Origin: Mycteria americana
Lineage: Eukaryota > Chordata > Aves > Ciconiiformes > Ciconiidae
DNA: 64,000 nt
Assembly: GCF_035582795.1 (NCBI RefSeq)
Contig: NC_134368.1
Coordinates: 7,293,501-7,357,500 of the forward strand
Direction of reading: 5' to 3'
In this document: positions 22,352 through 34,495 of the stretch, in pieces
How the letters are laid out: each line of letters starts with the position of its first letter
Numbering within the stretch: position 1 is the first letter of the stretch
Notes under the pieces: model-generated
Databases searched by the model: none
What the model was told of the DNA's origin: nothing
Seen by the model: only the letters and a program-made list of their open reading frames with translations
Program-made: the position numbers and the translations under genes

Positions 22352-23310
22352 AGCCCTCACTTAACACACCCTCTTTCCATGGTGCCACGTATCTCCTAGG
22401 AGTTCTACTGCTTCATCTAGTGTAACACAGGGCTGCACTGAGAAGGTAAATATTGATTCAAGGGCCTTACTTTCTAAGTTTTTCCAACCCTGGGGGCTAA
22501 GGTTTACTGTTTCCCTCTTGCTAGCCTTGTTCTGCTGCCAGCCCCACTTCCACTGATTTAAGCCGGAGTTTTGCCTGAGCAAGGAAGGTGGGATTTTCTT
22601 TCTTTCTGGAAGAAGTGGTTGAGTGCTAAAGAAAAAAAGTCTTTCTCACTTGCTTTGGTTAAGCAGGACTTTTAACATACCAATTTGGGACATGTTGATT
22701 GACTACAGTGAGTTTTGTTTTTTCAGCTCTGTATTTGATGTAAATATTTCCTTACTATACTTGCAAATCAGGAACTGAGGAAAAAAATAAACCAATGTTT
22801 CTAGTTAGACTCACTAATGTTTCTTTCTTTCTTCAGTTCCTAGCCTCAGAAAAGCTAAAATCCTTTGTGAAGATAATAAATGAGGGTTTGAGGAAGTCTT
22901 GGGTAAGGGAAAAGGCAGTGATTTACATGCCAGCCCAAGCTTTTGGATGCCAGAGTTCAGCTTCCAGCTTACTACTGCCTAAAATGATCTAAACTTGTTT
23001 TCCCAGGGACCTGCAAGATGGGCCCGCTAACACTCCCCCATGCCAGGAGGGTCTATGGAGCTGGATGAGATAAAGACTCTGGAGGGACTCAGATATTCTT
23101 GCCAAGGGGCTGATAAAAACCGGGGGGGGCGGAGAATGAAAGAAACCCTTTGCTAGTCTCCTCCTTTGCAAACAGGCTGGGAAGGAGAGAAACTCAGAGA
23201 GAAACAAAAGTTCTTCCAAACTTAGTTCTTTGTAGTCCTTCATTAAAAAAATAATTAGGGACTCAGTAAGTGTATCTAAACAACAGCAGGCAAATACTGA
23301 ATGACACAAC

Positions 23311-23325
23311 TATATATATATCTCT

Positions 23326-23362
<37 letters not shown>
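23311..23362. repeat. TA, CA, TA microsatellite
   Basis: A short TA run is followed by about nine CA units and then about nine TA units. Confidence 0.95.
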
Positions 23363-24718
23363 AAAGAAAGAAACAGAAAAGTCTTAACACTGAAATCCCT
23401 ATGAATTCAAAGACGTTAAGAACCGCTAATCTATTCAGGGTGGCCTCGTTCAAGCCCCAGGTGCTAAGGTGGGGAGAAGCAAGGCTCTCACCACACCTGC
23501 AGTGCCAGGCTCTGCCCCAGCACAGAGTCAGCCTCATCACCAAGGCCCAGCTGCATTTTTACAATAACGTGAAGCAGATCGACTCACCACCCTGTTTCTA
23601 GGCAGACTAGGTCCAACCTTTAGCCCTCTTTTAATACATTATGGTTACCTAAACCAGTCCAATCTCATCCTCCTACGGTCAGCTCTAACCATGCAGGCGA
23701 AAAGCTCATACCTTTTCTCCCTCTCCTAGGAGCATCAATTCTGTTATCAGCTCGTCCTGGAGTCTCTTGTTGACTTCGTGTCAGCTAAAAGTTTTCACTT
23801 ATAAAGCCTTAATTCCTAAAGCGTTTCTGCAAAACAGCTTACAAGAGGTAGGAACATCACTACCTGACTGCTAGCATCCTCTGCAGCTGGTTCCTCCTTG
23901 TTCCCAATCATTTTATCCTGGGTTTTCACGTTATACGGGAGCTTTGGTCTACATCATGCCACCTTCCTGTAACCCAGGCTCTCAGGCAATGCTCCTCCTG
24001 ACCCAGCACTATCCCCCAAACCTAAATCCTCTTCCAGCAACTTAGATTGCCTCCCCACTGCCACAGTGACCTTCCCCTCCCACTCCGGCTCTTTGCAATC
24101 GTTTTGTAGAAAGGAGGGGAAGCGATCTCACTGCATGCATCCCTTGTTGTTTCCCCATAAAAGGCCACATATTATGCACGGGAAGCATTTCCTTCAAAAT
24201 GCATTTTCTCTAGTGTGACAGTTGGATGTGCCACATCCAAGATTCAATGTATACTGCTAAACAGGGACCAGAAAACCTAGCGGAAGCATTTTTCTGTGTT
24301 TTACTCCCTCAAAGCTATGCTATTCTTTCAAATGAAATGCTTATTTCACAGTCCGCGGGTTAAATATTTATTGCTAGTTCCATTGCTACGAGAGCCTACA
24401 GAGGTCAATCCTGTAGTGGAAAACCGGGTATGGGTATTTAAAAAATCAAAAAGCATTTCAAGAAGATGAACACACGTACAACACATTCGTCACTACAGAA
24501 ACCGCATGGAATCCTCATGCGGGATGAACAGAGCAAAATAATACCCTAAGCAGTGTAAAATGCATATATTTGGGCATTACTAACTACTGACAGTACTAAG
24601 AGCAATGCTCCACTGTGCAGCGCTGCACTAAGACCCTGGTCCTGCAGCGAGACCAACACAGCCAAAGCCCTCCTGACACCGCAGATGAATGTAGAGAAGA
24701 ACTGGAAGCAGTATGCGT

Positions 24719-24781
24719 TTGGGGTTTGGGTTTGTTGTTGGTTTTTTTGGTTGGGGTGGGTTGTTTTTTGTTTTTTTTTGG
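24719..24781 (+). repeat. G/T-only low-complexity tract
   Basis: Over 60 bases with no A or C on the plus strand, made of GGGTTT and TTTTTTGG steps. Confidence 0.9.
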
Positions 24782-25399
24782 TAGTCTTCACTTGCACAGG
24801 AAATCAACATCTAGAAAAAAAATTACAACACTGACAGCTGTAATTACCCTCCTGAAGACGGCACAAAATCCACTGCACAATGCGGGCTGCTGACTTTTGA
24901 CCTGCAGTCCAGAATCGCAGAACATCGCTGATCTCTTTTAACCCCAATGCCAAACTCAGGAGGCTTTGGGATGCCTCCTGTCTCCCTCTGCGCATTCTTC
25001 ATGCTGAACCTCCAACCTGCGCTCTGCAGGCCACGGTTCACGTCGCGCCCCAGGGTACGCCCTGCTCAGCACGATCCTCAGCAGCCAGCGTGCATCCAGC
25101 TATCACAAACCCCGATAAATACCGACCACCGCACAACTGCCTGCCGCAACTAGGATCTACCGGCTCAGGCTCTGCATGCACAGCCAGATGCCTTAAAAGA
25201 AACCAAAAACAAAATCTCACCTGCCAAGATGGCTGGAGCCTTCATTCATAAAGTCACGAATCTATGAATCAGCAGTTTCAGCACTGCAAAAAAAGGACTT
25301 TCATTGCAATGGTACTGCCTATAGAACACATTCCCTCTTCACAGGGTATATTTTACATACAAAGCAAGCCCAGTTAACAGACACATTACAAATTCTCCT

Positions 25400-27118
25400 G
25401 CCTGCCAACTTCTGGGGAACACAGTGACCAATTATGAGGAAAAGGCTGGGGTACTTAATGCCGCCTTTGCCTCAGCCTTTAATAGCAGGGCCAATTGTTC
25501 TCTGGGTACCCAGCCCCTGGAGTTGGAAGATAGGGACGGGGAGCAGAATGGAGCCCCCATAATGCAGGGGGAAATGGTGAGTGACCTGCTGCACCACTTA
25601 GACACTCACAAGGCTATGGGGCCTGATGAGATCCACCCGAGAGTACTGAAGGAACTGGCAGATGTGCTCACTGAGCCCCTTTCCATCATTTACCAGCAGT
25701 CCTGGCTAACTGGGAAGGTCCCTGCTGACTGGAGATTAGCAAATGTGACACCCATCTTCAAGAAGGGCCGGAAGGAGGACCCGGGGAACTACAGGCCTGA
25801 CCTCGGTACCGGGGAAGCTGATGGAGCAGGTCATCCTGAGTACCATCATGCGGCACGTACAGGACAAGTAGGTGATCAGACCCACTCAGCATGGGTTTAT
25901 GAAAAGCAGGTCCTGCTTGACCAACCTGATCTCCTTCTACGACAAGGTGACCCACCTAATGGATGAGGGAAAGGCTGTGGATGTTGTCTACCTAGACTTC
26001 AGTAAAGCCTTTGACACGGTTTCCCACAGCATTCTCCTGGAGAAACTGGCTGCTCATGGCTTAGACAGGTGTACTCTTCGCTGGGTAAAGAACTGGCTGG
26101 ACGGCCGGGCCCAAAGAGTGGTGGTGAATGGAGTTTACTCCAGTTGGCGGCCGGTCACAAGTGGTGTTCCCCAGGGCTCTGTGTTGGGGCCAGTTCTGTT
26201 TAATATCTTTATCAATGATCTGGATGAGGGGATGGAGTGCACCCTCAGTAAGTTTGCAGATGACACCAAGTTGTGTGGGAGTGTTGATCTGCTTGAGGGG
26301 AGCAAGGCTCTGCAGATGGATCTGGACAGGCTGGATCAGTAGGCTGAGGCCAATTGTACGAGGTTCAACAAGGCTCAGTGCTGGGTCCTGCACTTGGGTC
26401 ACAGCAACCCCATGCAACGCTACAGGCTTGGGGAAGAGTGGCTGGAAAGCTGCCTGGCAGAAAAGGACCTGGGGGTGTTGGTTGACAGCCACCTGAATAT
26501 GAGCCAGCAGTGTGCCCAGGCGGCCAAGAAAGCCAACAGCATCCTGGCTTGTATCAGGAATAGTGTGGCCAGCAGGACTAGCGCAGTGATGGTCCCCCTC
26601 TACTCGGCACTGGTGGGGCCACACCTCAAATACTGTGTTCAGTTTTGGGCCCCTCACTACAAGAAGGACATTGAGGTGCTGGAGAGTGTCCAGAGAAGGG
26701 CTGGTGAAGTGTCTGGAGAACAAGTCTTATGAGGAGCGGCTGAGGGAACTGGGATTGTTTAGTCAGGAGAAGCAGAGGCTGAAGGGAGACCTTATCGCTC
26801 TATACAGCTACCTGAAAGAGGTCAGTCTCTTCTCCAAAGTAAGTAGTGATAGGACGAGAGGAAATGGCCTTAAGTTGCATCAGGAGAGGTTTAGATTGGA
26901 TATTGGGAAATTTTACTTCACTGGAAGGGCTGTCAAGCATTGGAACAGGCTGCCCAGGGAAGTGGTGGAGTTGCCATCCCTGGAGGTATTTAAAAGACAT
27001 TTGGATAAGGTGCTTAGGGACATGGTAGAGTGGTGGTCTTGGTAGTGTTAGGTTTACGGTTGGACTCGATGATCTTAAAGGACTTTTCCAACCTATACAA
27101 TTCTGTGATTCTGGACAA
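25400..27118 (+). mobile_element. CR1 LINE, 5' truncated, with decayed reverse transcriptase
   Basis: About 1.7 kb of CR1 in plus orientation. The 3' part of ORF2 is readable: RT motifs [13 protein letters not shown] near 25990, [11 protein letters not shown] near 26160 and the catalytic FADDTKLCG near 26255. It ends in the CR1 3' region with ttctgtgattctgg at 27104-27117. The reading frame is broken by a frameshift near 25793, an in-frame TAG at 26339-26341 and further frame changes near 26700. The endonuclease half is missing. It is therefore a dead fossil copy. The 5' boundary, about 25400, is approximate. Confidence 0.93.
25424..26740 (+). pseudogene. CR1 ORF2 reverse transcriptase remnant
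   Basis: Broken coding remnant inside the CR1 element. The first frame (25424 to about 25793) covers the RT fingers. After the frameshift a second frame, from about 25800 to 26341, covers the palm with the YLDFSKAFD and FADD motifs. A third piece (26342 to about 26700) continues in the same frame after the TAG. The catalytic Asp pair of FADD is still present, but no full protein can be made. Confidence 0.9.
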
Positions 27119-28658
27119 TGTCATCACAACTGTAAGCTATGAGGGCATGGCCTTTTACTGGGTACAATCAAGCTATTCAAAATACATGACTGTTCACTGA
27201 ACTCTGTTAGCAGCTTTCAGCTTCTCACTTGCTAACTGTCAGCCAGGCATCATCTTCAATGCTTTATCTTCGTTTGTGTCTTTGGGTCTCTTTAAAACAC
27301 AGATCTTGGTGGTGGTCTCTGATGTTGGTTCTTAGATCCGTAAACAACCACAGGGATGTATCACCCAAACTGCATATTAAGCTTGGCTGCAAACTGCATA
27401 GAAAATATCAGTAGAAATATCATCCTTCTGTACCACTGAAACAGATACCAGGAGTTAGCATAAACCTATTCAGGAATTAATTTTAAAAGCATACCCAGCT
27501 CTCCACCTGCATACCTTCTGCGAGATAATACAAGTACATGTTCATGGGCTGCTGTCCGTCCCAAGATACCCAAGGGTAAAAGTTGTTCCTCTGTCTCTTC
27601 TTGCATGGCCTTTTCTATTTGTGAACCACTGCAAGTTAAATATGTTTTAGAAATACACCAAACACAGTGGACTGAACTGCTGCGATTCAGCATTTGCTAC
27701 ACAACCAGCAAAACCACCTCTGCAGAAAGTCAGAAGGCTGAGGGAACCAGAAGAGGCGGCTTGGGGCATGCACCAGGACAAGCACTTACCCTTCTTTAGT
27801 CACTGCCCCAAGTCTCATGTTGAATACCCCTGAGATGAGGAACTCCTCACGGACAGACACATCCATGAGAAGTTTGCTTCAAACCACCAGACTGACTTCA
27901 CCAAGGAGCCCTCCGGCAGAGGCGGTGACACAGCACAGCTCTCCAAAGCAACACTGAGTTTCCTTCACCAGCTCTGCCTTCCACATAGCCCCAGGATCGA
28001 TTCCTCTTCCAGTTCAGGTCAGCTGTAGCCAGCACTGCATCCCGGATTTAAACCCACAGCTCAAGAAGGCCTCTGAAGTTTTCCATTTATTATGTGTAGA
28101 GCTTAGGAACAATATTCTTTATAATCACCTTAATAAGACCTGAATTTTCTTCACAAGACAAGCATTTACCTTTGCACCCCTACTGATAAGCTACTGAGAG
28201 AAGGCAAAAACCAAACCACACCTTTTGCACCAAAACCTTAATAACCAGATGCAAATATCAGTGCAGCAGTGAGCAGGGAAGGAGCCGAGAGCAACTCCAG
28301 CCCTGCTGCAGAGGTCAGTGACTAACACAGCATCAAGCAAGAAGGCACAGAGATGCCTCCAGCAAATCAAACAAGCTCACAGCAAACTGGCACAGTTTGT
28401 GGTTGAGTAGCAATGTCTGGGCAAGAAGCCTGGACTGCTGCTTGCGCCGATGAAAAGGGAAGGATTGGCTGAGCTGGAGCCTAGAGAAGCAGCTCAAGGG
28501 TGCTTGCTTCTCCATGCAGGAAGCTGCTGTTGGGCAGGCCCTACGCATCTGACAGCTTTTTGCTAACAGCGTGTGGGGGACATTCTAGGTTACATGGTGA
28601 GGTGACTGCAAAGGCTGCGAGCTGTTATGGGTTAATACAAGGCAAACAAGAGTCTGAG
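27119..28658. other. Intergenic DNA between CR1 copies
   Basis: No gene is recognised. An exon-like minus-strand frame at 27515-27628 is described as a finding. Confidence 0.5.
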
Positions 28659-29067
28659 ATCATAGACTCATAGAATAGTTTGGCTTGGAAGGGACCTTTA
28701 AAGGTCATCTAGTCCAACCCCCCTGCCATAAGCAGGGACATCTTCAGCTAGGTCAGGTTGCTCAGAGCCCCGTCCAGCCTGACCTTGAACGCTTGCAGGG
28801 ATGGGGCATCTACCACCTCTCTGGGCAACCTGTTCCACTGTCTCGCTACCCTCATCATAAAAACTTTCTTCCTTCTATCTAGTCTGAATCTACCCTCTTT
28901 CAGTTTAAAACCATTACCCCTTGTTCTAGCGCAACAGGCCCTGCTAAAAGGTTTGTCCCCACCTTTCTTATAAGCCCCCTTTAAGTATTGAAAGGCTGCT
29001 ATAAGGTCTCCCTGGAGCTTTCTCTTCTCCAGGCCGAACAACCCCAACTTTCTCAGCCTGAAAGTCA
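28659..29067 (-). mobile_element. CR1 LINE 3' fragment, second subfamily
   Basis: Plus-strand landmarks in reverse complement are tcatagaatagtttggcttgg, gtcatctagtccaacccccc, gggcaacctgttccactgtc and ctccaggccgaacaacccc. The 3' tail and internal bases differ from the copy at 6142, so this belongs to another CR1 subfamily. It is 5' truncated near 29067. Confidence 0.93.
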
Positions 29068-32000
29068 TTCTATATCTGAAAAAGAGAAGCAGAAAGAATA
29101 CATTTATTCAGAGGTTGAGGGTTACCTAATTGTGGAGTTGCTCAAAACTGATAGTGGAGTAACTCAAAACTCTCAGCAGCTCATGGGCTAAAAGCAAACA
29201 ACCTTGGACTTCACGCTTAATGGTGGAAAGACTAAGAGCTGACTTACAATTGAAGCATAACATCAATTAATAAAGAGAAAAAGGGCACAAGATGGTCACT
29301 GAAAGCCCTGCGAAGCTGAGGCAGGCATCAGATGCCCCCACAACACAGAGCATCCAGTATTTGTTGCCTTTGTTAGACACCTGCTTCTCCCCCATCCCGT
29401 GCTTCACTTACTCTGAAATCTTTTCTGAGTCATAAGGGATTTTGAAGAGTTAAATAAGCTCCTGATAAATAACACAGCCAAGATGACCCCAGAAGAGCCA
29501 GTATCTGCACTGGTCAGTTAAAAGTCACTTTGTCTGTCCAAGCCTGTATTTCACGGATGACCTGTCACACTGAAGGCACCGAAGCTCAACCCAGACTCCT
29601 CAGACCAATGCTGTGGTGCGTGTTGTGCCCATACTTGCAAGCCACCCCACAGAAACCATAACCTTGCTGCTGCTTCTGCAGCATTCAAGACAGAAAAGCA
29701 GAATAAGGCGAGGAAAGAATTACAGAAGTCTCTGGAAGAACAGCAAAGAGACAGTGAAATACGACCTTCCTGTAACTAGGTTTCTTCCTTCCGATGCATC
29801 TGAAACCAAATCTATTTGACATGCAGGATCAGCATGACCTGTTCATCACTGGATTCCCGTCCTGAGCTGTGCTGAATAAATTGAATACATACCATTTTTG
29901 TTGTGGGAGACCTATTACATCTGCTTGTGCTCCATGTTCTTGGAAACCTCTTGTGTAATTCAGAAACCCTGGAAATTACTGGAATTTACTCTGAGGGGGA
30001 AAAACCTGTCAGACAAAATTGCTGTGTTGGTATAGTTAACTCCTCCCCCCACATGCAAACGTCTCATGGAGGACGCTTAAGACTTGAACCAAGACACTAT
30101 TTGCAGCTTCCCCATGCCTTCGTTTCTTTAGCCAAAGGCAAGGAAAACCCACAGCGATAACTTGACACTTAGTAAGAAGGAAGAAACCAACAGCAGTGTC
30201 ACCAAGCCTGAAAAGAAATACGAGGCAGAGGAAACGCCAGAGAAAAGGGTATATCCATTTCAAGGCTGAATTCAGGAAAGCTTTGCTCACTCCAGTCCAA
30301 GTCACAGCACCCACAGCTTCAGCACGGAGTCCTTGTTCAGGTCTGCACTCGAACTGTGCTCTCTGGCTACACTCAAAATAACCCTCTAGAACGTGAAAAA
30401 TTCTTAACTCTAAAGTGAAATAGGAACCGGGCCACACTACCAGGGCTTTTGCATTTCAATACACAGATACAGCTGTCCTGTAAATCTACAAGTCAGTGTG
30501 ATCCAGAAACACCAGTTCCTGCATAGAGGCCCAGCAAGATTCAGTAAGAGCTTAGTAAGCTGTAAACCACCCCAATTTCCATATTCCCCTATAGGACTCC
30601 TAACTTATGGCAAACATGAAGTCATAAAAGAATATTAAGTCACTCTTCTCACACGTAGATACATTTTTGTCAACCACTCTTCCTTTATATCTATGTTAGA
30701 GCTTGAATTAAATTCAGAATAGCAATGTAACGCTACATCACAGCTCTACTCACAACAGATCATTGCTGCCACTCTCATTTTTTTTCCTTGTTCTCAAAGC
30801 GCCTTTCCCTACACTGCAGTCTCCTATTCACAAAAGGAAAAGCGCAAGAGTTGGGATGGATTAAGGGGCACGAGTTTTTTTCCCCCAGACACAAATCAAC
30901 CTCTGCAGCGATAAGCACAGAAAGGAAAACAGTATCTTGCAGTAGGCAAACAAACCTTGCAAGGAAAAAATCTAACCCAAACTTACTGTGTTAAACCTGG
31001 CAAGTTGGCTCTGAGTAGTCATCAATAACTTCAACCTCAAATTTTAGCAGCAGCCATCCTGTAAAATGTTAAGAAGAAAGAATGAAAGCAATAGGATGGA
31101 GGCAGGTCTGACTTAACAGGGATCAGAAGCTCTCTCTCATTACTTGTAACACACGGCTTTCACTGCAGCTTCTACACACGTTAATTAACCTCACTTACAG
31201 AGAGAAGACTGAAATCAATACAGTATTTCAGTAGGGAAACACCGATTTTTAGCAGGGAAGATTGGTTGTTCAGCCATGTCTACTTGCAACACGTAGTGCT
31301 GGAAGTCACTGCAAGAAAAGACTTGACTTCATTCAAAAATACTTCACAGAGCAGCTGATCATCGAGAGCACTATGGGAGGTGAAGACATGAGCTTTGTGT
31401 TAATGACAGTCATAGTGCTACAAAAATGATCAATACCTTTGGAGATCAAAATGGCTATGTACTATTTTCATTTCCTACTATCTGGTTTTGAGGTTTGATT
31501 ATGTTTTATACCACAAGTCAGACTTGAAACCCCACAAGGACATATCACAATAGATCTCCTATTTAAGACATTTACAAAAATTAAAACTCAGTCTATTAAT
31601 AGACATAGAACTAACACTACTAACAAGCTGCTGCTACAGAAATCACATTTATATACATCCATTATTTTTGGAGCACCCATAAGCTAAACTAAACTTTTTA
31701 TACAAGCATGGTCAAAAAAATCTTGGTTTAAGACCCATCCACATTTCTAGCTGGTGCACTTGGTGCCACAGAGCGGCTGTTCTGACACGTTTTGTAAAGG
31801 AGGGGGGGAGCACCAGCTGCAAGCACAACGCAGCATGCAGAATGACACAGTGATCTCGATACACATATAAACGTGCTGAGTCTCTTTACCCTCATTATGC
31901 AGCAGTCTCATTAAAAGGCACTTGCTGCACAAAGGGACTAGTTAAAGGCTTCACAACCTGGTCCAAAAGTGTAACAGAGACAGACGTCAGATACCACCGT

Positions 32001-33515
32001 AGCTTTTAAATTGAATTTTTTTTTTTTTTTTTTTTACTACAGATATTCCCAAACCCTGTTAAGAGAAAATGTATGCATATCAGGTCCTAACTATATTTAA
32101 TTATGAAAACCTCGGAGTATTATTCACTTTTCCCTGTGCAAGCACTTTCTCTAATTACCAGAAGCGTATCAGGCAGTAGTAGAAGACAACTTGCATCACC
32201 TCAAAGGGCAAACTGGATAGCTGTAACAACCAAAATGCAGACGTGTTCCACAAACGCCCAGCACAATATCCCATTACTGTAAGCACGTAAGCATTCTATA
32301 TTAAACTGCTAGCATCATCTGTCGGTGGAGCTTCAAAACTGCAAGCAATTATTTTTAAGTAAACATACAGACAGCTAAGGAAAAGAATTGCAATTATCTG
32401 GTTAAAACAGCTGAATTTTTGAATTAACTATGGATCTATAATATGCACTATTTGAAAGGGAAAACAGGACCACTTTGTATTAAAAACATTCTAAGTTGAA
32501 TTTGTACCCTATTGCCATTTAATAACTGCCATTTTGTACTCTAAGCAATTGCATTAGAGGCACTACCAACACGAACTGCTGTTCACACCAATGTCAAAAT
32601 ACCATCAGTGTAACAGAGAGAGATGCAGCAATTGCACTTCAGGGTGGTTTTGGGGGGTTTTGTTATTATTGTTTTTTTTTAAATACTTCATATGCCATTT
32701 CATATAAATGCAAAGCATTAAGCAATTCCACTCAGAAGAAAAGATTAAAAGGAATTTCAGCAAGACTAGGAAACCTACATGGAAAATAATATCCTCACCC
32801 GTTTATTGTTGATTTTACCACTTGGTAACGCGGCTGTTTTGAACTCAGTGTGAATACAATTTAAGTTTTGCAGAAAAATCACACACCTGTATTTTTCACA
32901 TGTATCAAACACATTTAAAGTTTAAAATTTGTGTGCCTTGACTTGCTCCTCTTAATGTCTCTTTAGGGATGTCCATTGTCACCGATCCGATAGAGTCCAA
33001 CGCAGTCTCTCAAGTCAGGTGACATACAAATTCAAAGGTGTAGATTTCTCAAAGACGGTCTTCTCTGTAGTGCATTGTGCTAGTGCATTCAACCAGTGTG
33101 TCAGTATTCAACCATATAAGCTTGGGGTTTGTTTGTTTGTTTTTTAACTACACAATACAGAAATATAATTTTACATGTAGCTTCGCATGCCTTATGGCTG
33201 CTTGCCCTACTATAGGACAGTGCAATAAATACAAATATATGCACACTAGAAAAGATTTAACTGCCATGATCTACATCTTGTTTATGAGTACAAATTTACC
33301 TATTCAACAATATGACAAATTTAGCAGAAAAAGTGGCAATGGCAGTAATAGTCTACTACAAAAACAAGGCTAGAAGCAAAGTGTTCTCAAGCTACAGAAA
33401 ACTTGCTACCTCCTAATATATGATGTAGGGCCCAGTTCTGCCAAGTGCAGAGTTGTGATCAGTAGATTGCATCAGAACATGCTTTTCCCCCATTTAACAA
33501 TGAATACTTCTACAA
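29068..33515. other. Intergenic DNA or distal RMND5A 3' UTR
   Basis: AT-rich sequence with homopolymer runs, for example about 23 T near 32017. No gene is recognised. Part of the upper end may belong to a long RMND5A 3' UTR. Confidence 0.45.
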
Positions 33516-33521
33516 TTTATT
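33516..33521 (-). terminator. Candidate polyadenylation signal for RMND5A
   Basis: AATAAA on the minus strand about 0.9 kb after the stop. Alternatives are at 33680-33685 and 32802-32807. Confidence 0.3.
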
Positions 33522-34431
33522 TGGTTTTGATAACTGTTTATAAATAGCACACTATAATGACTATTAAACTATACAGCAACATGACATTTATAGCCTAATC
33601 CTGAATACAAAGTTCAAAGAACATGACTACAAAGGCCAGAGAGCAAATGTCATCGACTAAAAGCATTTCCACTTCAGAATTTATTGAATGTTCTCTTACA
33701 CAAACACTTCTCGATTGTGAAACCAAAAGGAACAGGATTTCCTATTCCCTCTCTGCTCCAGTAGTAATTTAGCCACACATCACCCTTATAAATTAGTGAT
33801 GGATTTTAACAGGTAGCCCCTTGGGGCTATATATTTTATATACTTTATATATATGCACATTTACTTTGAATTCTATGTAAAAGTTGAAAAAATGTTTGAA
33901 AGAAAAACTCAGAATATATCACAGCTTTTTCAGCGAAAAAAATACAAATTAGTTTTATAACCACTATTCAATTTATCAAACTTTTTTTTCTGAAGTATTT
34001 ACCTTTAATTATGTACACATTACAGGAAATAAAACTTTTTCCACAAACATTCTCTAAGGTGACAGTTATCAATAGAATGATAGAATAATAGCAGGAAGAA
34101 TATTAAACAAATGAGGGTGATCAAGTTCTGCTTTTAAAAAGTCACCATATAATTAAGTACAAAAACCTGCATTGAATGACAACTGCTGGTGTAGTAACTT
34201 GATCAGGTATGAAGACCAAGAGTATAGTAAAGCCCTATGGTAATAATATTTCTGTAGCATTTCCACTTGGTATGTATATACTAAATGTTGGCAAAGTTTC
34301 TGTAGCATTAGCTTATACAAACATAGGAGTCCTCAGTCTGCTGCATAAAATGGAACAAGTGTGTTTTAATTCTCCTGAAATGCACCTGAAATCCAGAGTG
34401 TCACTTACAAACTGCATAATGAAACTTTTCT
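33516..34431 (-). other. RMND5A: RMND5A 3' untranslated region (minimum likely extent)
   Basis: Non-coding sequence downstream of the RMND5A stop. Minus-strand AATAAA signals, read as tttatt on the plus strand, occur at 33680-33685, 33516-33521 and 32802-32807. The mammalian gene has a long 3' UTR, so the real end may be at any of these or beyond. Confidence 0.5.
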
Positions 34432-34495
34432 TCAGAAAAATATCTGTTTGGCATCTCCAGGGCTCTGTTCCATCGGACAATAGGGGCATTTTAAT
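34432..34495 (-). CDS. RMND5A: RMND5A exon 9, end of RING and stop codon
   Basis: A 64-base coding segment after a gtccccag acceptor: [20 protein letters not shown] then TGA at 34434-34432. Confidence 0.96.

Larger units (their letters stand above)
22352..25399. other. Intergenic DNA, no gene recognised
   Basis: Contains a CA/TA microsatellite at 23311-23362 and a G/T-rich tract at 24719-24781. Nothing with coding character is seen. Confidence 0.55.

Noticed and set aside
22837-22843. Alternative CD8A last exon after the strong ttctttcttcag acceptor
   Set aside because: It reads Ser-Ser-stop. The acceptor is good but the product is less plausible than that from 21870; a minor isoform cannot be excluded.
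23310-23543. Minus-strand frame across the CA/TA microsatellite
   Set aside because: Repeat-derived run of Tyr, Ile, Cys and Val codons.
26061-26723. Minus-strand frame of 220 codons
   Set aside because: Antisense to the CR1 reverse transcriptase remnant.
30036-30437. Minus-strand frame of 133 codons
   Set aside because: No recognisable domain or splice signals, and composition matches surrounding non-coding DNA.
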